This document shows, piece by piece, positions 10,901 through 22,400 of a DNA stretch of 64,000 nucleotides (position 1 is the stretch's first letter; every line of letters starts with the position of its first letter). The notes beneath the pieces were generated by a model that saw nothing but the letters and a program-made list of their open reading frames with translations, did not search any database and was not told the DNA's origin. A program made the position numbers and the translations under genes. Source of the DNA: Enoplolaimus lenunculus (lineage: Eukaryota > Nematoda > Enoplea > Enoplida > Thoracostomopsidae). The stretch lies in the NCBI GenBank assembly GCA_030248215.1, contig JASANG010000437.1, positions 45,385-109,384 on the forward strand. The letters are read 5' to 3'.

Positions 10901-12071
10901 TTAAGCGCCTATTGTTTTTAGCAACTGAAAAATATTGCTACAAAGCTACAGGTTGCGCACACATTACGAGGCAGGCCTGCGAATACACCCACTGCTGAAT
11001 CATAGTAACGAAGAATATTGTTACCACTGAAAATAATGGTACGTCGCAGTTTTCTTTGTGCTTGTTTTCGTGATGCCAGACGTCTGGATACAACCAAAGG
11101 TGAAAAAATACCCGAACCGGAGGTCGATAAAATCAATAAAATTTGATCGGAGTCAACTGATAAATCAAAATTTGGTTACAAGAATTTTGCATTTGGAAAT
11201 GTTTTCCTTTTCAAAACATAAAAAACCGATCACTAATCATCCTTTTCAAAAAAATTTGTGCAATTAATATTTTTAAAATTGTCCAAAGTAAAAAATTCAG
11301 CTTGCTGAAGGACATATCTTTTGACCAAAATAGCACAGAAATTGCCCAAACGTACAGTAAAAATATTACCGGAGACAGAGGTCGATATTTTGCCGGAGTC
11401 CGAGTAGAGTACAGACCTGTGGTTGTACCCAAGTAAACACATAGAAGGTTTGACAAATAGCTATAGTTATCACACATTCTGGCGCTTGAGACTCGGCTAT
11501 CAAAAACCGACCACATTAATTTTTAAATTTTATGAAGTTAAACAATTTTGAATTCTGTTACATTTCAAATTAACATCACGATGAACCAACCAAATTTTTG
11601 CAACAAAACGTTATCCGCAAGCGAATATGACGCAACAGGATTTGTATCGTATTGGCGAATGACATCATTTGAAGGATCTACAACCAATGAATGATACTGA
11701 TCCAGAGCGTCGTTGACAGTGTTTCCAAGTTGGTTGTTGCTGGTGATCATTGATTGGTTCAAATAGTTGAACGGACACAAATATAGCGACGGCATAATCA
11801 TTTCTTCGTATGGAACGACTTTAAATGATGTAAGTAACGGATTTGTGATATAATCGCGAACTGTGTAGTACAGATACATCAACAGAACACCACTTGCGCA
11901 CAGCATTAGACAAAGCCAAACAGCACGGATCGGCGTTTTTGCCGTCGCTCGAATTTGATTGACACCGTGTACTTCAACCGTGTCCGCGAATTCGTTAAAT
12001 GTGGTTGATTTCGTTGCAGATTTGTTATCTGTAGTCGAATTTTCATTACGATTACTGTCTGAACCTACCAT
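7992..12071 (-). CDS. DEG/ENaC family sodium channel subunit (gene B)
   Basis: Second DEG/ENaC channel subunit, in the same orientation as gene A and about 4.4 kb upstream of it. Exons on the minus strand: 12071-11591, 10602-10225, 9777-9001, 8128-7992; total 1773 nt, encoding 590 aa, with all introns in phase 1 as in gene A. The exon 1 donor is the least certain site. Exon 1 has the VEVHGVNQI segment and TM1 (AVWLCLMLCASGVLLMYLYY). Exon 2 has CRFEGRRLPC and the GKCFIF region. Exon 3 has the conserved GQYTKVGLTA and CNGLRKPYQM, plus Cys-rich segments. Exon 4 has the pore GGQLGLWLGASMFTVIQ with the GAS selectivity filter, then a tail ending PKKMG. The frame is open throughout, so this copy looks functional. 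Role by family: plasma-membrane Na+-selective channel subunit; the gating ligand is unknown. Introns carry a tRNA-like repeat (8529-8795) and hexamer repeats. Confidence 0.88.
8529..8795 (-). repeat. tRNA-like TIR unit, single copy
   Basis: Starts TAACCCTTTCTCACATG and ends with TGGGAGAAGTGGTTA, an inverted match, with the 'gttgcctacagacaactc' hairpin near the end. On the minus strand it has the tRNA-like core (TAGCTGAGTGGTGATGG, CCTCCCACTCC, GGAGTTCAAATCC). Same family as the tandem array at 63006-64000. It sits in intron 3 of DEG/ENaC gene B. Confidence 0.7.
9960..10070. repeat. Partial CCTAAG/TTAGGC repeat
   Basis: Degenerate run of GGCTTAG/GGCTAAG hexamers and 'aaacctgggcatgagcctta' within intron 2 of DEG/ENaC gene B. 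No clear ends are visible. Confidence 0.45.
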
Positions 12072-12099
12072 AGTTAGTTTAGATTGTTTAAAATAGGAT

Positions 12100-13050
12100 A
12101 ATACTTTATAAGACTACAGCTGTCAAAGTAATACGTGGATCATAGATAAGTTGATTTTTGGATCTGTATGTCAGTCCACACCAACGGTTACCAGCTTCGA
12201 GAATCTATGCTTCAAAATGAATCTTTGCCGAGACAAAACCGAACTTAAAGCAACCTGGAACATTTTGGTAAGTTGAAAATGGCAAAGAAGCTTAATTTTA
12301 ATCTGTCAAAAATGGCCTTCCTGACTGGACACCCAACCCCGCTCCACTGACCTCTGTGTTGTTCGGGGAGTACTGTTTGCGACACGGCATTATGTATTCA
12401 ATAATTGGCGCGATGCTTATCTTATTATTAGCTATAATTTCCTGCGATATCTTATTACATGCACATGCTTGAGTATCTCGAACCAGATTTTAGCAAATTC
12501 AGCAAAAACGTTAACGGCATACAAAAGCACCGATAAGTAGGAAACCAACATAAACTTGATTTCTATCTGAAGCGTTCGTCGATCAATCCTTGTATTAATG
12601 TTGAACCTAAAACTGTAAAATTTTTATTTTTCGAAATCCTCATTGATCTATGAGAAAATCTGTGACAATTTAATCAAATTACATTATTATTCCCCAAATT
12701 ACCGTCAGAAAATATCTGTATTTAATATTCCAGTGAAAGATTTCATAATATTTTTCTAAAAGGCTGTGAAACTCGGACCATCTGAAACGCCTTTATGTCA
12801 CTGCACGAGCTGTATTTATTCCAGTGAAAGATTTCATAATATTTTTCTAAAAGGCTGTGCAACTCGGATCATCTGAAATGCCTTTATGTCCTGCACGAGC
12901 TGTCTACAATACAACGGCAACCAAAGTAATTACAACTAGTGATAAAATCTTAACGTTGACCATAACGACAACAGTAGGAAACATTTCAGATTTAAGTTAA
13001 AGGTTTTGGAATTGAAATCTGCGATTAAAAATATTAAGATGTCACAATGT
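12100..13050. other. Non-coding stretch upstream of gene B
   Basis: No gene is supported here. It would hold the 5' UTR and promoter of DEG/ENaC gene B if transcription starts nearby. Only a tandem duplication (12726-12903) stands out. Confidence 0.4.
12726..12903. repeat. Tandem duplication, ~91 bp unit
   Basis: Two adjacent copies begin TATTCCAGTGAAAGATTTC at 12726 and 12817 and run through 'ggctgtg.aactcgga.catctgaaa.gcctttatgtc'. Only a few substitutions and small indels separate them, so the duplication is recent. Confidence 0.8.
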
Positions 13051-13054
13051 TTTT

Positions 13055-13640
13055 AGTTGTTTCTGTGATAAGCTATTGGCCAGCCGTCCAATGACCGTTC
13101 TGCAGGTTCCTGTCCGGTGCGCAGCTCTAGTAACCGTTTGCAACATGTTAATCCACTATTAAATTCAAAAACATTTGATTTGTCTGCTATATTTGAAATA
13201 TTGTCTGTCATATCACGTGAAATGTATGAAAATGTGTGGAAAGCTGAGTACGCTAACTTGACTGCCCAAAGTCTCATACTAAAACTTGAAATTTGCAATA
13301 TTTATAGTTTATAATATATTTAGAAATTTTTTTTGTAGGAAACAGAAGCATAGAAGCTATTACAGTATACGAAATGATTTACTGCTGCGTCTTTTAAGTT
13401 TTAATTGTTATTAGTGGGCACAAATATATTGTCCTGCATAATATTATCGTGTGATATTTGGTAGAATTTGGGAAAGTCCCGTTTGCTATAATGGGTCATA
13501 TGCCTACTTGTTTATACAATAATTACTTGAGATATATAAGTGATTTGTAAATCCAATGCCATATAGCATTCACATTTTGTCGTCATAATCAACATGGACA
13601 AAAGGTGTTTTGGCTGCCCCTGTTATATAACGTAAACCGC
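13055..13640. repeat. Copy of the long AT-rich repeat also at 26330-27545
   Basis: Shares the ordered blocks 'ctattaaattcaaaaa', 'ttttttgtaggaaac.gaagc.tagaagct', 'tattgtcctgcata', 'tacaataattacttgag', 'cacattttgtcg' and 'caacatggacaaaa.gtgtt' with 26560-27200. No protein is supported; the unit looks like a non-coding mobile or duplicated element. Confidence 0.55.
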
Positions 13641-13699
13641 GCAATAGAAAAACATGTTTTAACAACACTTTTCAGATTAATATTAAAATTCAACACTTA

Positions 13700-13990
13700 A
13701 TTGCATATATTTTTAGAAACTGGTACCGGCAAAAAATCGGCCTCCGGCTTCGGTAGAATTTTTGCCGGAGGTTCCCGCAATTTCGGTAGTACAATTTTGC
13801 ATAATTTTGCAAAATTTATCCGTTTAGCGCGTTTCGCTTCACTTTTGTCATAATTTTCAGGAACGAATTTCCGAAATTTCCATAAGATTAGCGTAAAACC
13901 ACACAACTTAACAACATATTGCAGATATTGGCTAAAATTAACTATCACTTTTACTACCCCGGCCCTGTTCTATGCATGGGCCATCTCCGG
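13700..13990. repeat. CCGGAGGTCGATTTTGCCGG-type repeat and hexamer-element end
   Basis: 13720-13800 carries 'accggcaaaaaatcggcctccgg' and similar blocks, also seen around 2940-2990, 11090-11130, 11375-11400 and 17560-17620. 13960-13985 carries 'ggccctgttctatgcatgggcc', an end of the CCTAAG element. Short dispersed repeats. Confidence 0.4.
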
Positions 13991-14544
13991 ATGCACCCTG
14001 TAGTAGATAAACAATCACTGATTTTATTTTTCATTTTTAATTGCTGATGGTTGAAAAAACCACTAAAGTAGCCGGTAAAATTTTAAACATGATTACTCTT
14101 TGCTATTAAAGAACAGAGATTGTTTAGAGAACCCGACTTTGCATTAAAACGTTTTCATCAATAAAATTGAAACGTGTTTTTTTGCAAAATAAAATGACTA
14201 ATCGACGTTTTGTCGCATCAGCCGATAATCTATTTTGTTTGATAATTGCTTATACTCCAGACATTATTTTATGTTTTCAATTGTTCAAAACGGTTTTACC
14301 GAAGATTACTGTGCTATTTAATAAAAAACGTAGATCCTCTTTCAGTTGAGACAAATATATTATTACTTAACAAACGTAGAGGGATTTTACCACTCATCAC
14401 AAGCCTAATCGCTACCAGAATACCGGTCAATGTTTTGTTCCCTGCTTTTTACATTATGTAATGTTTGCCATTTCCCGTTACGATTCGAACTCAGCGTTCT
14501 CGGATAGTATGCGTAGCATACAAACCAATATAACTATTGGTGTA

Positions 14545-15000
14545 TATCTAGCACGGATGGTGGCCGAAAAACCAACGGAAAAACGATTTTTTCGATTTTT
14601 TCCGAGGGGATGAAAAATCCGAAACAAACTTATTACAATCTCAGTAATTACTCCCAAAACAGCGACAAACATGCCGGAAACCGTGAGAACATGGTTTTTC
14701 GCATACTGCCGTAATAGCGGAATCAGTGCGGATCCAAAAACTAATTTCGCATCACCTCCGGCTCCTCGTATCTTCACCTCTGGTTGCACCCTAACGTGCA
14801 GTATGCTTTATTATTGTTATAAAATAATGATACTTAATAGAATAGTCATTTGTTTCTCCCAATGTCAATTTTTGAAGACACATTATCCATCAACGTTTTT
14901 TCGCTTGCGGAAGCACTAGAATATAACCTTCAATTTTTCCGAAAAAAAAACTGTTTTTCCGGTCGATTCTTTTCGAAAAAAACGAACCATGACAGGAACG
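14545..15000. repeat. Candidate MITE with Phe-codon-like GGAAAAACGATTTTTT ends
   Basis: The left part (14550-14615) has 'aaccaacggaaaaacgatttttt' and the right part (14935-14990) has 'ctgtttttccggtcgattcttttcg', loosely inverted. It also carries a B-box-like GAGTTCGAATCGT on the minus strand near 14480-14495. Weak evidence. Confidence 0.3.
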
Positions 15001-15434
15001 TAACCAAGTAACAAATCTTCGCTCGTAGAAGCGCAAACATTTATGCATTCATTTATTACATATACAGAAAACACAAGATTTAGAATAGGCAAATGAGAAA
15101 CCTAAAGGTTTAAACGCCATGAACGTGTCCAGCATTAATTCATTTGAAGTATGAAATATAATTCGATTACATGCTCTTAACTGCTTCAAAAACACTCGAA
15201 TTTTAAAATATTAATACATAACATAGCTTTGCACCGAAGTAAACTTAAATGTGGCACAATCAAAATGTCAAATATAAAAGTGACCAAAATACAGGAAGAA
15301 ATGACTTGTATTCCGTTCTGTAAAAAATCTTGCCTGAACGCATAAATAATAACTTCACGTATTATAGTTTCCAACCAAAATACGTCATCCACGTTATACT
15401 GTCTATGCTACTGTAAAAAAATTGTACCAGGGAC

Positions 15435-15610
15435 TCTGTTTAGCGAGGCATCGCGACAATTCGTCGCCCGACAGCTCGGCGACCCTGACGACTTGTCGCC
15501 CCGAAAACTTGGGACACCGATAAGTAGTAAACCCTGACAACTCGTCAACCTCGACAGACAACTTGTCGCCCCTACAACTCGTCGCTGCTCGAAAGAACTC
15601 TTATTGCCAG
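15435..15610. repeat. Degenerate CGACAACTTGTCGCC minisatellite
   Basis: About ten imperfect 16-18 bp units of the type GACGACTTGTCGCCCC, each containing a short palindrome (CGAC..GTCG), here much more GC-rich than the surroundings. No coding role is visible. Confidence 0.6.
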
Positions 15611-16423
15611 ACATATGTCCAAACAGTGTCCACATTGTCCCTACTACCTCTGAAGGACTACCGCTAAAACAGACAACTTTTGTTTTGTACCGTCCGTAGA
15701 CAGTATAACGTGGATGACCCATATCGAATTCCAATCTACGAGAATACTTCATTATTTATGACGTAGCTGACGATATTTTGCGGTCCAAATAATGCAGCCA
15801 CTCAGTTACAGAGCAAAATTCTTTTGTCTCCTGCAACAGTAATAAAAACGTATACCAAGGTACATGATTAACTTCAACTATGTGTCCTCTAAGCCTAATC
15901 GTTAGCATTAACAAACGCTAAAACCTTCCTATTTTACAAAAATTTAAACTATACTATTAATATTTTGTGTCGTAAATGCAGTTACAAGTAGTGGTTAAAG
16001 TCACACCAAATAAAAACTTACCCTAGAGCTTATATAAGTTGCTTTATTTCTAAGGAATCAACAATATTTTGAGCACGACCTTACTAGGGGATCGCTATTG
16101 GTGGGTGGCGGTTCTTCACTCGGTCAAAACCCCTGCCTTAAACTTCATTTGCCCACAACCCGGTTCAGTACTTTTCAGTATTAGAAATTTACTTTCTTGT
16201 GCGTCAAATGCACTTTTTTTCCAATAATTTTTCATCTATAATGTAATACGTAACCCGCTTGCAGTCCCCACTACGTCTGCATCCAGCGAATGCAAAGTCG
16301 CACAAGTGTAATATTGGCTTAAACGTTACACGATTCATCTCTTTATCTTAACCAGAACCGCAATATCAAAATCAGTATTTGAAATGAACAAGTAATCTGT
16401 TAAGATTGTATTAAACTACGCAC

Positions 16424-19400
16424 CTTTTCCAGCGTTAATTTGTTCAAAATGATTGGCGTGGATTTTTTCTTTACACTACTGAGTTTCACGTTATTCTGCG
16501 ACGGGTAAGTTTCAATATGTAATGCCAGCTTGCAAATGATTGAATCGCCAAAAACACATTTCAGCTCTGCGTCGGAGTTTGAATTCGATGCGCTTCGAGT
16601 GCGATTACGTACAGATGTGGTCGCGCCCCCAACCGCGCTAACTTCTGTTACAAATCTGTAATAATAAAACTTTACGTTTAACACTAAAAATGAAATACAT
16701 TGAAGCGCGCATATAAAATAAAGCTCTATACTTTTCGCACGCCATGTGTAAATTATTGTGAATGATGCATTAGCAACGTGTTTAATAATATTAGGTAAAC
16801 AACCAAAACAGAGGTTTTGCTCAAAATTACGCACGACAGACTTTAGAGACGAAATTGCTGTTTAGAGAAAAATCACATTTAAGATGCCATGTATGGGAGT
16901 CCCGGTCTCGGTAAATTTCGGTATTTTTCAGGTCTCGGTCGTGATGGCTGATGAATAAAACTTTTCTCTAAAATTATGAAATTTCATAGTTACGCAATAA
17001 TTAAGAGCACATATTCAGAAAAAAAACACATAAAAGATGTGCAACATACAAAAACTATACAAACACAAAAAACTAAGAATAAATATACGAAATAATTTAT
17101 TTTGAAATGTTTACATTTTCTTCGGCTTCTGATTTTGAAAACATGCCGATGCCGATTTGAACTTTTTAGTACACTATGCGTAATAAACCCAATTCGTTTC
17201 ACTTAACTGTTTCAAACATAAACGCTGGAGAGATAACAAATTCCTTGATCAGAAACACTGATATAAGCCAAGTGATTGGATACGTTAAAAATGAAAAATT
17301 ATACCAAAAAAGTTAAATTTAAGGCTAAAAATATTCAATGGGGGAGATGACAAAATCTCCAGCCGGGGGCTTGAACCGGCCCCAAATCGAATTTAGGGGG
17401 CTGTAGCCTAATGGATATCCCACCCCAAGTTTGTAGCGAAGGTTTACGCAAATATATTGTATTTACGCTGCTTTACAATTCATTTTCCACCATTTTCGTT
17501 GCTTTAAAGCAAAGTGGGGTTGACGGTAAAAGCACGTAACCCAAAAAAATGCCGGAGTCCCAGATTCGTAAACACAGTCGCTCGGAACCGGAGAGGTGAT
17601 TTTACCGGAATTTCCCTGAATGATAATTCTGCTGGGACCCTACCAACTATTACGTATGTTAAACGTGCCTACCTTGCAGACAATTCATTCAACTCATAAC
17701 GAAGCTCCAGTTGTTGACACCAAGCTTCGTACAGCTTGTCAAAAAAGAAATACGAATTGAACGAATTTGTAATATCTTGTTTCAATAACGCGTTGACAGC
17801 TGCAGTTTTGTACAACGGCTCAGCCTGAAATAATAAACTTTGCTGCACTAAGAAAGCACAATACATTGGCAGTACAGTTGATACCAAAACCAATTATAAC
17901 ACTTTCAAATCATTCGCTTTGAAGTAGAACCTAAGTAGAACATCAGGACTGCAATTTGACATGACTGCAGGTGATTTAAGATACGGCAGTGTGATGGACA
18001 TTGGTAACCTGCTCTGCATACTGCATTTATCTTTTCTCCAAGTCTATCCATCTACAAAAATACCCAATCAAAGGCTAATTATCATGCGGCGACATTATCA
18101 TCAATGTAGAACAAAACAAAATTATGTTTATTTATTTAATATTTTCAACTCCAAAACCAACTCATGTAGTAAATTTGCCATATTATCATGGCGCTTGCAT
18201 TGGAATTGTCTAAAAGCGTTAAAAACTGCTAACAAAACAAAAATTAAACCAAATACGAGTTGTTCACATAGCTGTGAACATCAGTGCTCAACGCACTATG
18301 CAACACAAACCTAGTGTTAGCCAAAACTACGACAATGTATACGAACTAAGGTATGTACATTACCAATTTAAAATTCACTACTGTACCTTGACAATAGATG
18401 GAGCATTTGATGTTTTGATCGACAACACAAGGCGAGGCAACAGTTTATATTTCGCTAGCGGATATACAAACGAAATACAAATTAAACTTGGTTCCGGCTG
18501 GGTCAGTTCGTGAATATAAGAGCCAATGTTATTGCCTTCATTCAAATAAGAAGCTTCTCTAAAAATAGAAAGATATAAGCAGCTTAGTTACGACACTTAC
18601 GATTAAACTTGAAACTTAATTGTAAGCATAAACTGCATGATTTTTGAAGTTCTAAAACTATTTCATTTAACACAGTTTTAGCTAAATATTTAGTTTCGGC
18701 TGTAGAGCAACGTATAGTTGCGCACGGCGGTGCCCGGCCCAGAATAGTATAGCGCAACCATTACTGTTCTTTTTCAGATGGCATATCGCGTGATACGGAT
18801 TCGTGGGAAGCTAACTCTTGCTCTAAACTTGATATCTCTGTTGATAGCGATTCCATTTCCGCCATCTTCACGGCATTTTCCTTTTCAAGGCTTGCATATT
18901 CGTCAAGCTAAAAACGATATTTACAGGCCAAAGTTACAGACAAACAAAATTATACAAAAGACTGAAGATTTCTGTAGTTTTCTATACAGCCGTTTCTTAG
19001 CTTTCGTTGCTGAACGTTTATGTAACAAGAACAAGGACAGAGGTTCTCGTTCGGACCAAATCCTTTCACGAATACGTATTTCAAATCTTTGCAAAGACAG
19101 CATAAGGCGTACCCACATTAAATTAAATTCAACGTATGGATCACAAAAATCTCCTGCCTAAACACAACAAATAACATAAAAACAAGCCGGTTGAGCGTTG
19201 GTATATAGAAATTTGAATACATACATGCAGTTGAAACTTTCCACTAATTAGCATTGCGTGAATAATGTATCGTTTTACACACAGTAATTTAATTTATCTT
19301 ACATTTTTTGGCATTTCCACGCTGTGCAAAGTTTTACTACCTTACAGAGTTTTACGGATATAATTAAAATAATGAAATCAAAAGTGTAAAAATTTTCTAC

Positions 19401-22400
19401 CTTTGTTTCCAAATTGGTTTTGAACAGGCTTGGATCAAAAGTTTCAACATCTTTAAATTTTGAAAAGTAATCCTTTTTCAGTTCATGATAGTGTACAATC
19501 TAAAACGTGTATACATATTCATTTTTAAAATAAAGACATCAAAGTATAACCAGTAATTCGAACATAATTTTGCACTACACGATGTCAACACGTTTAGTGA
19601 TCGCCGTGGTAAAATACGTATGTACCATGGTGCGATCGGATATCAATAACCGCTGCTACTCAACAAGAACTGAATGTCGAATTTTGGTGAAGGGACCTTG
19701 AGATGAAACCCTAATTTTCACAATAATTCATTCAAATAAAAGATGAGTTAGCGTCATAATCTACCTCGTGACCAGTAATGGGCGGTCTCGGTCTCGGAAA
19801 GTCTGGTGATTTGGCTAATTTCAGGCTTCGGGGTAGGTTTCGGTCTCGGTCTCGCTTTGTCTCTGTCTCGATGGTTTGCAAATCGAGACCAAAAAGGTGA
19901 AAAAGCGATAAACATTCACAAGAATTTTCGTTGGATTGGCCTGGAAGTACTTGCGCATTTCGCCTACCACAGACAGCGAACGATTATGAAGCACTGTTAC
20001 CTGGTTATACAGTAATCTGAAAAACAGAATGACCCCTCCGGTTACCCAAAATTCTACTTTTTGAAAGAAACCCAAAACACTTTGATTTTATTGACAAAGC
20101 ACAAATAGTTGCATTTTCGCGTTTACATTTAAGACATCGTGAATAAAAATTATAAGTTATCCGCATTTATAACGTCTACGCAATGCTAAAAAATTCTCCA
20201 GTCTATTCGGTTTGCCCGGGATCAAAAACAACACTATAGCTTTGAAGTAGGATTTTACTGTGTGAATTTTGCTTTTGAGACAGCGGGATTTGTCACGAGC
20301 CTGTTCAAAGGGTATGGGGACAGTATCCAAGTGAAAAATAAAGGAAAAAATAAAGTGTGGCGGTGATTTATTAGTTTAATTGTATAAAACGGAAATTCAG
20401 AGCAAATAAAAATATTTAAAGTTGGGTGTCGGTCTCGCTTTTTTTGACCGAGACCGCCCATCCATGCTCGTGTCTGTCATCGACATTTGAGTTGCGCATC
20501 ATACCGCAAATTTCGAAAATAAATACAATCCGTGTTAGGGTCTCCCGCATTGGTCGCTTTCGCCCAAAGATGCAAATCTATCGGCAAGTGGAGATGTACC
20601 GGCTCGCTGGTTCAAAGGACCAATACCGAAGCTGCGACCCCCACGTCCAGCTTCACTCCGTCAAAAGTCAAGCAATTTGGTTATGGGGCGGAAATGGAAG
20701 TCAGTCGGGTTTTTGTGGAGGGATCAACATTTGCCGGCCTTGTTGATCCTTGCCCTATTATTCATGGCTGGCATTGAGCAAAACCCTGGCCCGAAACGTG
20801 GCCGAGTATGGTACTGCTGTTACTGTAACACGAAGCTGAAGAAGACCAATCCTCTGCTAAGTGCAAGGAATGCAAAGATTACGCACATATCAACGATGAC
20901 TGCTGCATCAGGCTACGCCAGTCGCATGTATGCCTTCGATGCGCGAAGAAGCCCCATAAGGAGGCCAACAACCAACCAACCAAAAAGATTCGTTTCATGC
21001 AATGGAACTGCAATGGAATTGGCAAAAAGAAGACCGAGCTGGAACACTTCCTCAAAACCAAAGGCGTATACGTTGCAGCTATCCAAGAATCAAAGCTGTC
21101 AAAGAAAAGCAAAACACCTAATTTCATCAAATACAAAGTGCTGAGAAGGGATCGAGGAGTAGACGGAGGCGGTGGTCTGCTTCTGCTCATCCACGAAAGC
21201 GTTATGTTCGAACCAATCGAATCCCCGTGCAATGGAAACATGGAACCCAAGGCGCAGCTTTACAAATAGGAGAACAGAGAATCTCAGTTATCAACGTATA
21301 CATACCACCAACGAGCAGCTGCGATCCCGCATTTGCACCTACGATCTCACAATTCCTTAGACAAAACGACGCATTGATCCTATGTGATTTCAATGCTCAC
21401 AACGAGCTATGGAGCTCAACACTGAGTGACGATCGTGGAACGAAGTTTGCGGAAGAAATTCAAGAGTCTGACTGTGGTGTCCTCAATCTAAACCAAACCA
21501 CGCGCATCCCGAGCAATGGTCAAGACACATCACCAGACATATCCATCGCAAGCTCCAGTCTACTAAACCGTTTGACATGGGAGACCTCTATCAGCCTCAG
21601 CTCAGATCATGTGCCAATCACCATCGATCTGAATACAGGTATCGAAGAAATAGCGGTCAACACCCAACAGAGAACATTCATCAATCTGTCAAAGGCGGAC
21701 TGGAAGAAATATACCGAAGAAACCGAGATGTTTTCCGAACTGGTGCTCCCTGTCGGAGTCAACGAAGCTCAAAACAACTTCACCGCCATCCTGAATCACG
21801 TTGGCAAACGCTGCATCCCAGCCGGCAGGATACCGAAATACACGGGCCCAGGAATCACGGATGACACAAGGAGGATGATGGAATCCCGCGGCGAACTGCG
21901 GAAAACCAATCCCAGATCCGATGAACTTGCAGCGTTAAACAGTGAAATATCAAGCAGTTGCAAGGAGAAACCCGCCGCCACTAGATCGAACACCTATCCA
22001 CCTTTGATTGCCATACGCCCGTGAAGAAGCTCTGGGACACCTATAAATCCCTAAACAACTCGAGAACGAAAATGGCGAAAAACATCGGTATAAAATTTGG
22101 CGACAAATGCGAAATGAAGGCCAAGAGGTTAGCCAAGAAATTCAACAAGATCTTCAGCAACGCCAAAACCCACGCCTCAGACCCGCTAAACAGGATACAA
22201 CTCCGGAAAATCAAGCAAATGGATCATGCCGACGTCATAATCTCCTAAGAAGAAGTGTCCTCCGCCATCCTAAACTCGAAAAACTCGAGGCTGTCGGACC
22301 TGATGGCCTAACAGTGTTTCACCTGAAGAACCTAGGTAAGGCAGGAATCAGATACCTCACCTACCAATCATTCCACTGCTCAAACCGAACAAGCCGGAGG

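Noticed and set aside
17340-17430. tRNA-like sequence (A-box-like TAGCCTAATGG on plus, B-box-like GGTTCAAGCCC on minus)
   Set aside because: The two boxes are on opposite strands and cannot belong to one tRNA.
20879-21250. 123-codon minus-strand frame
   Set aside because: Antisense of the LINE endonuclease region.
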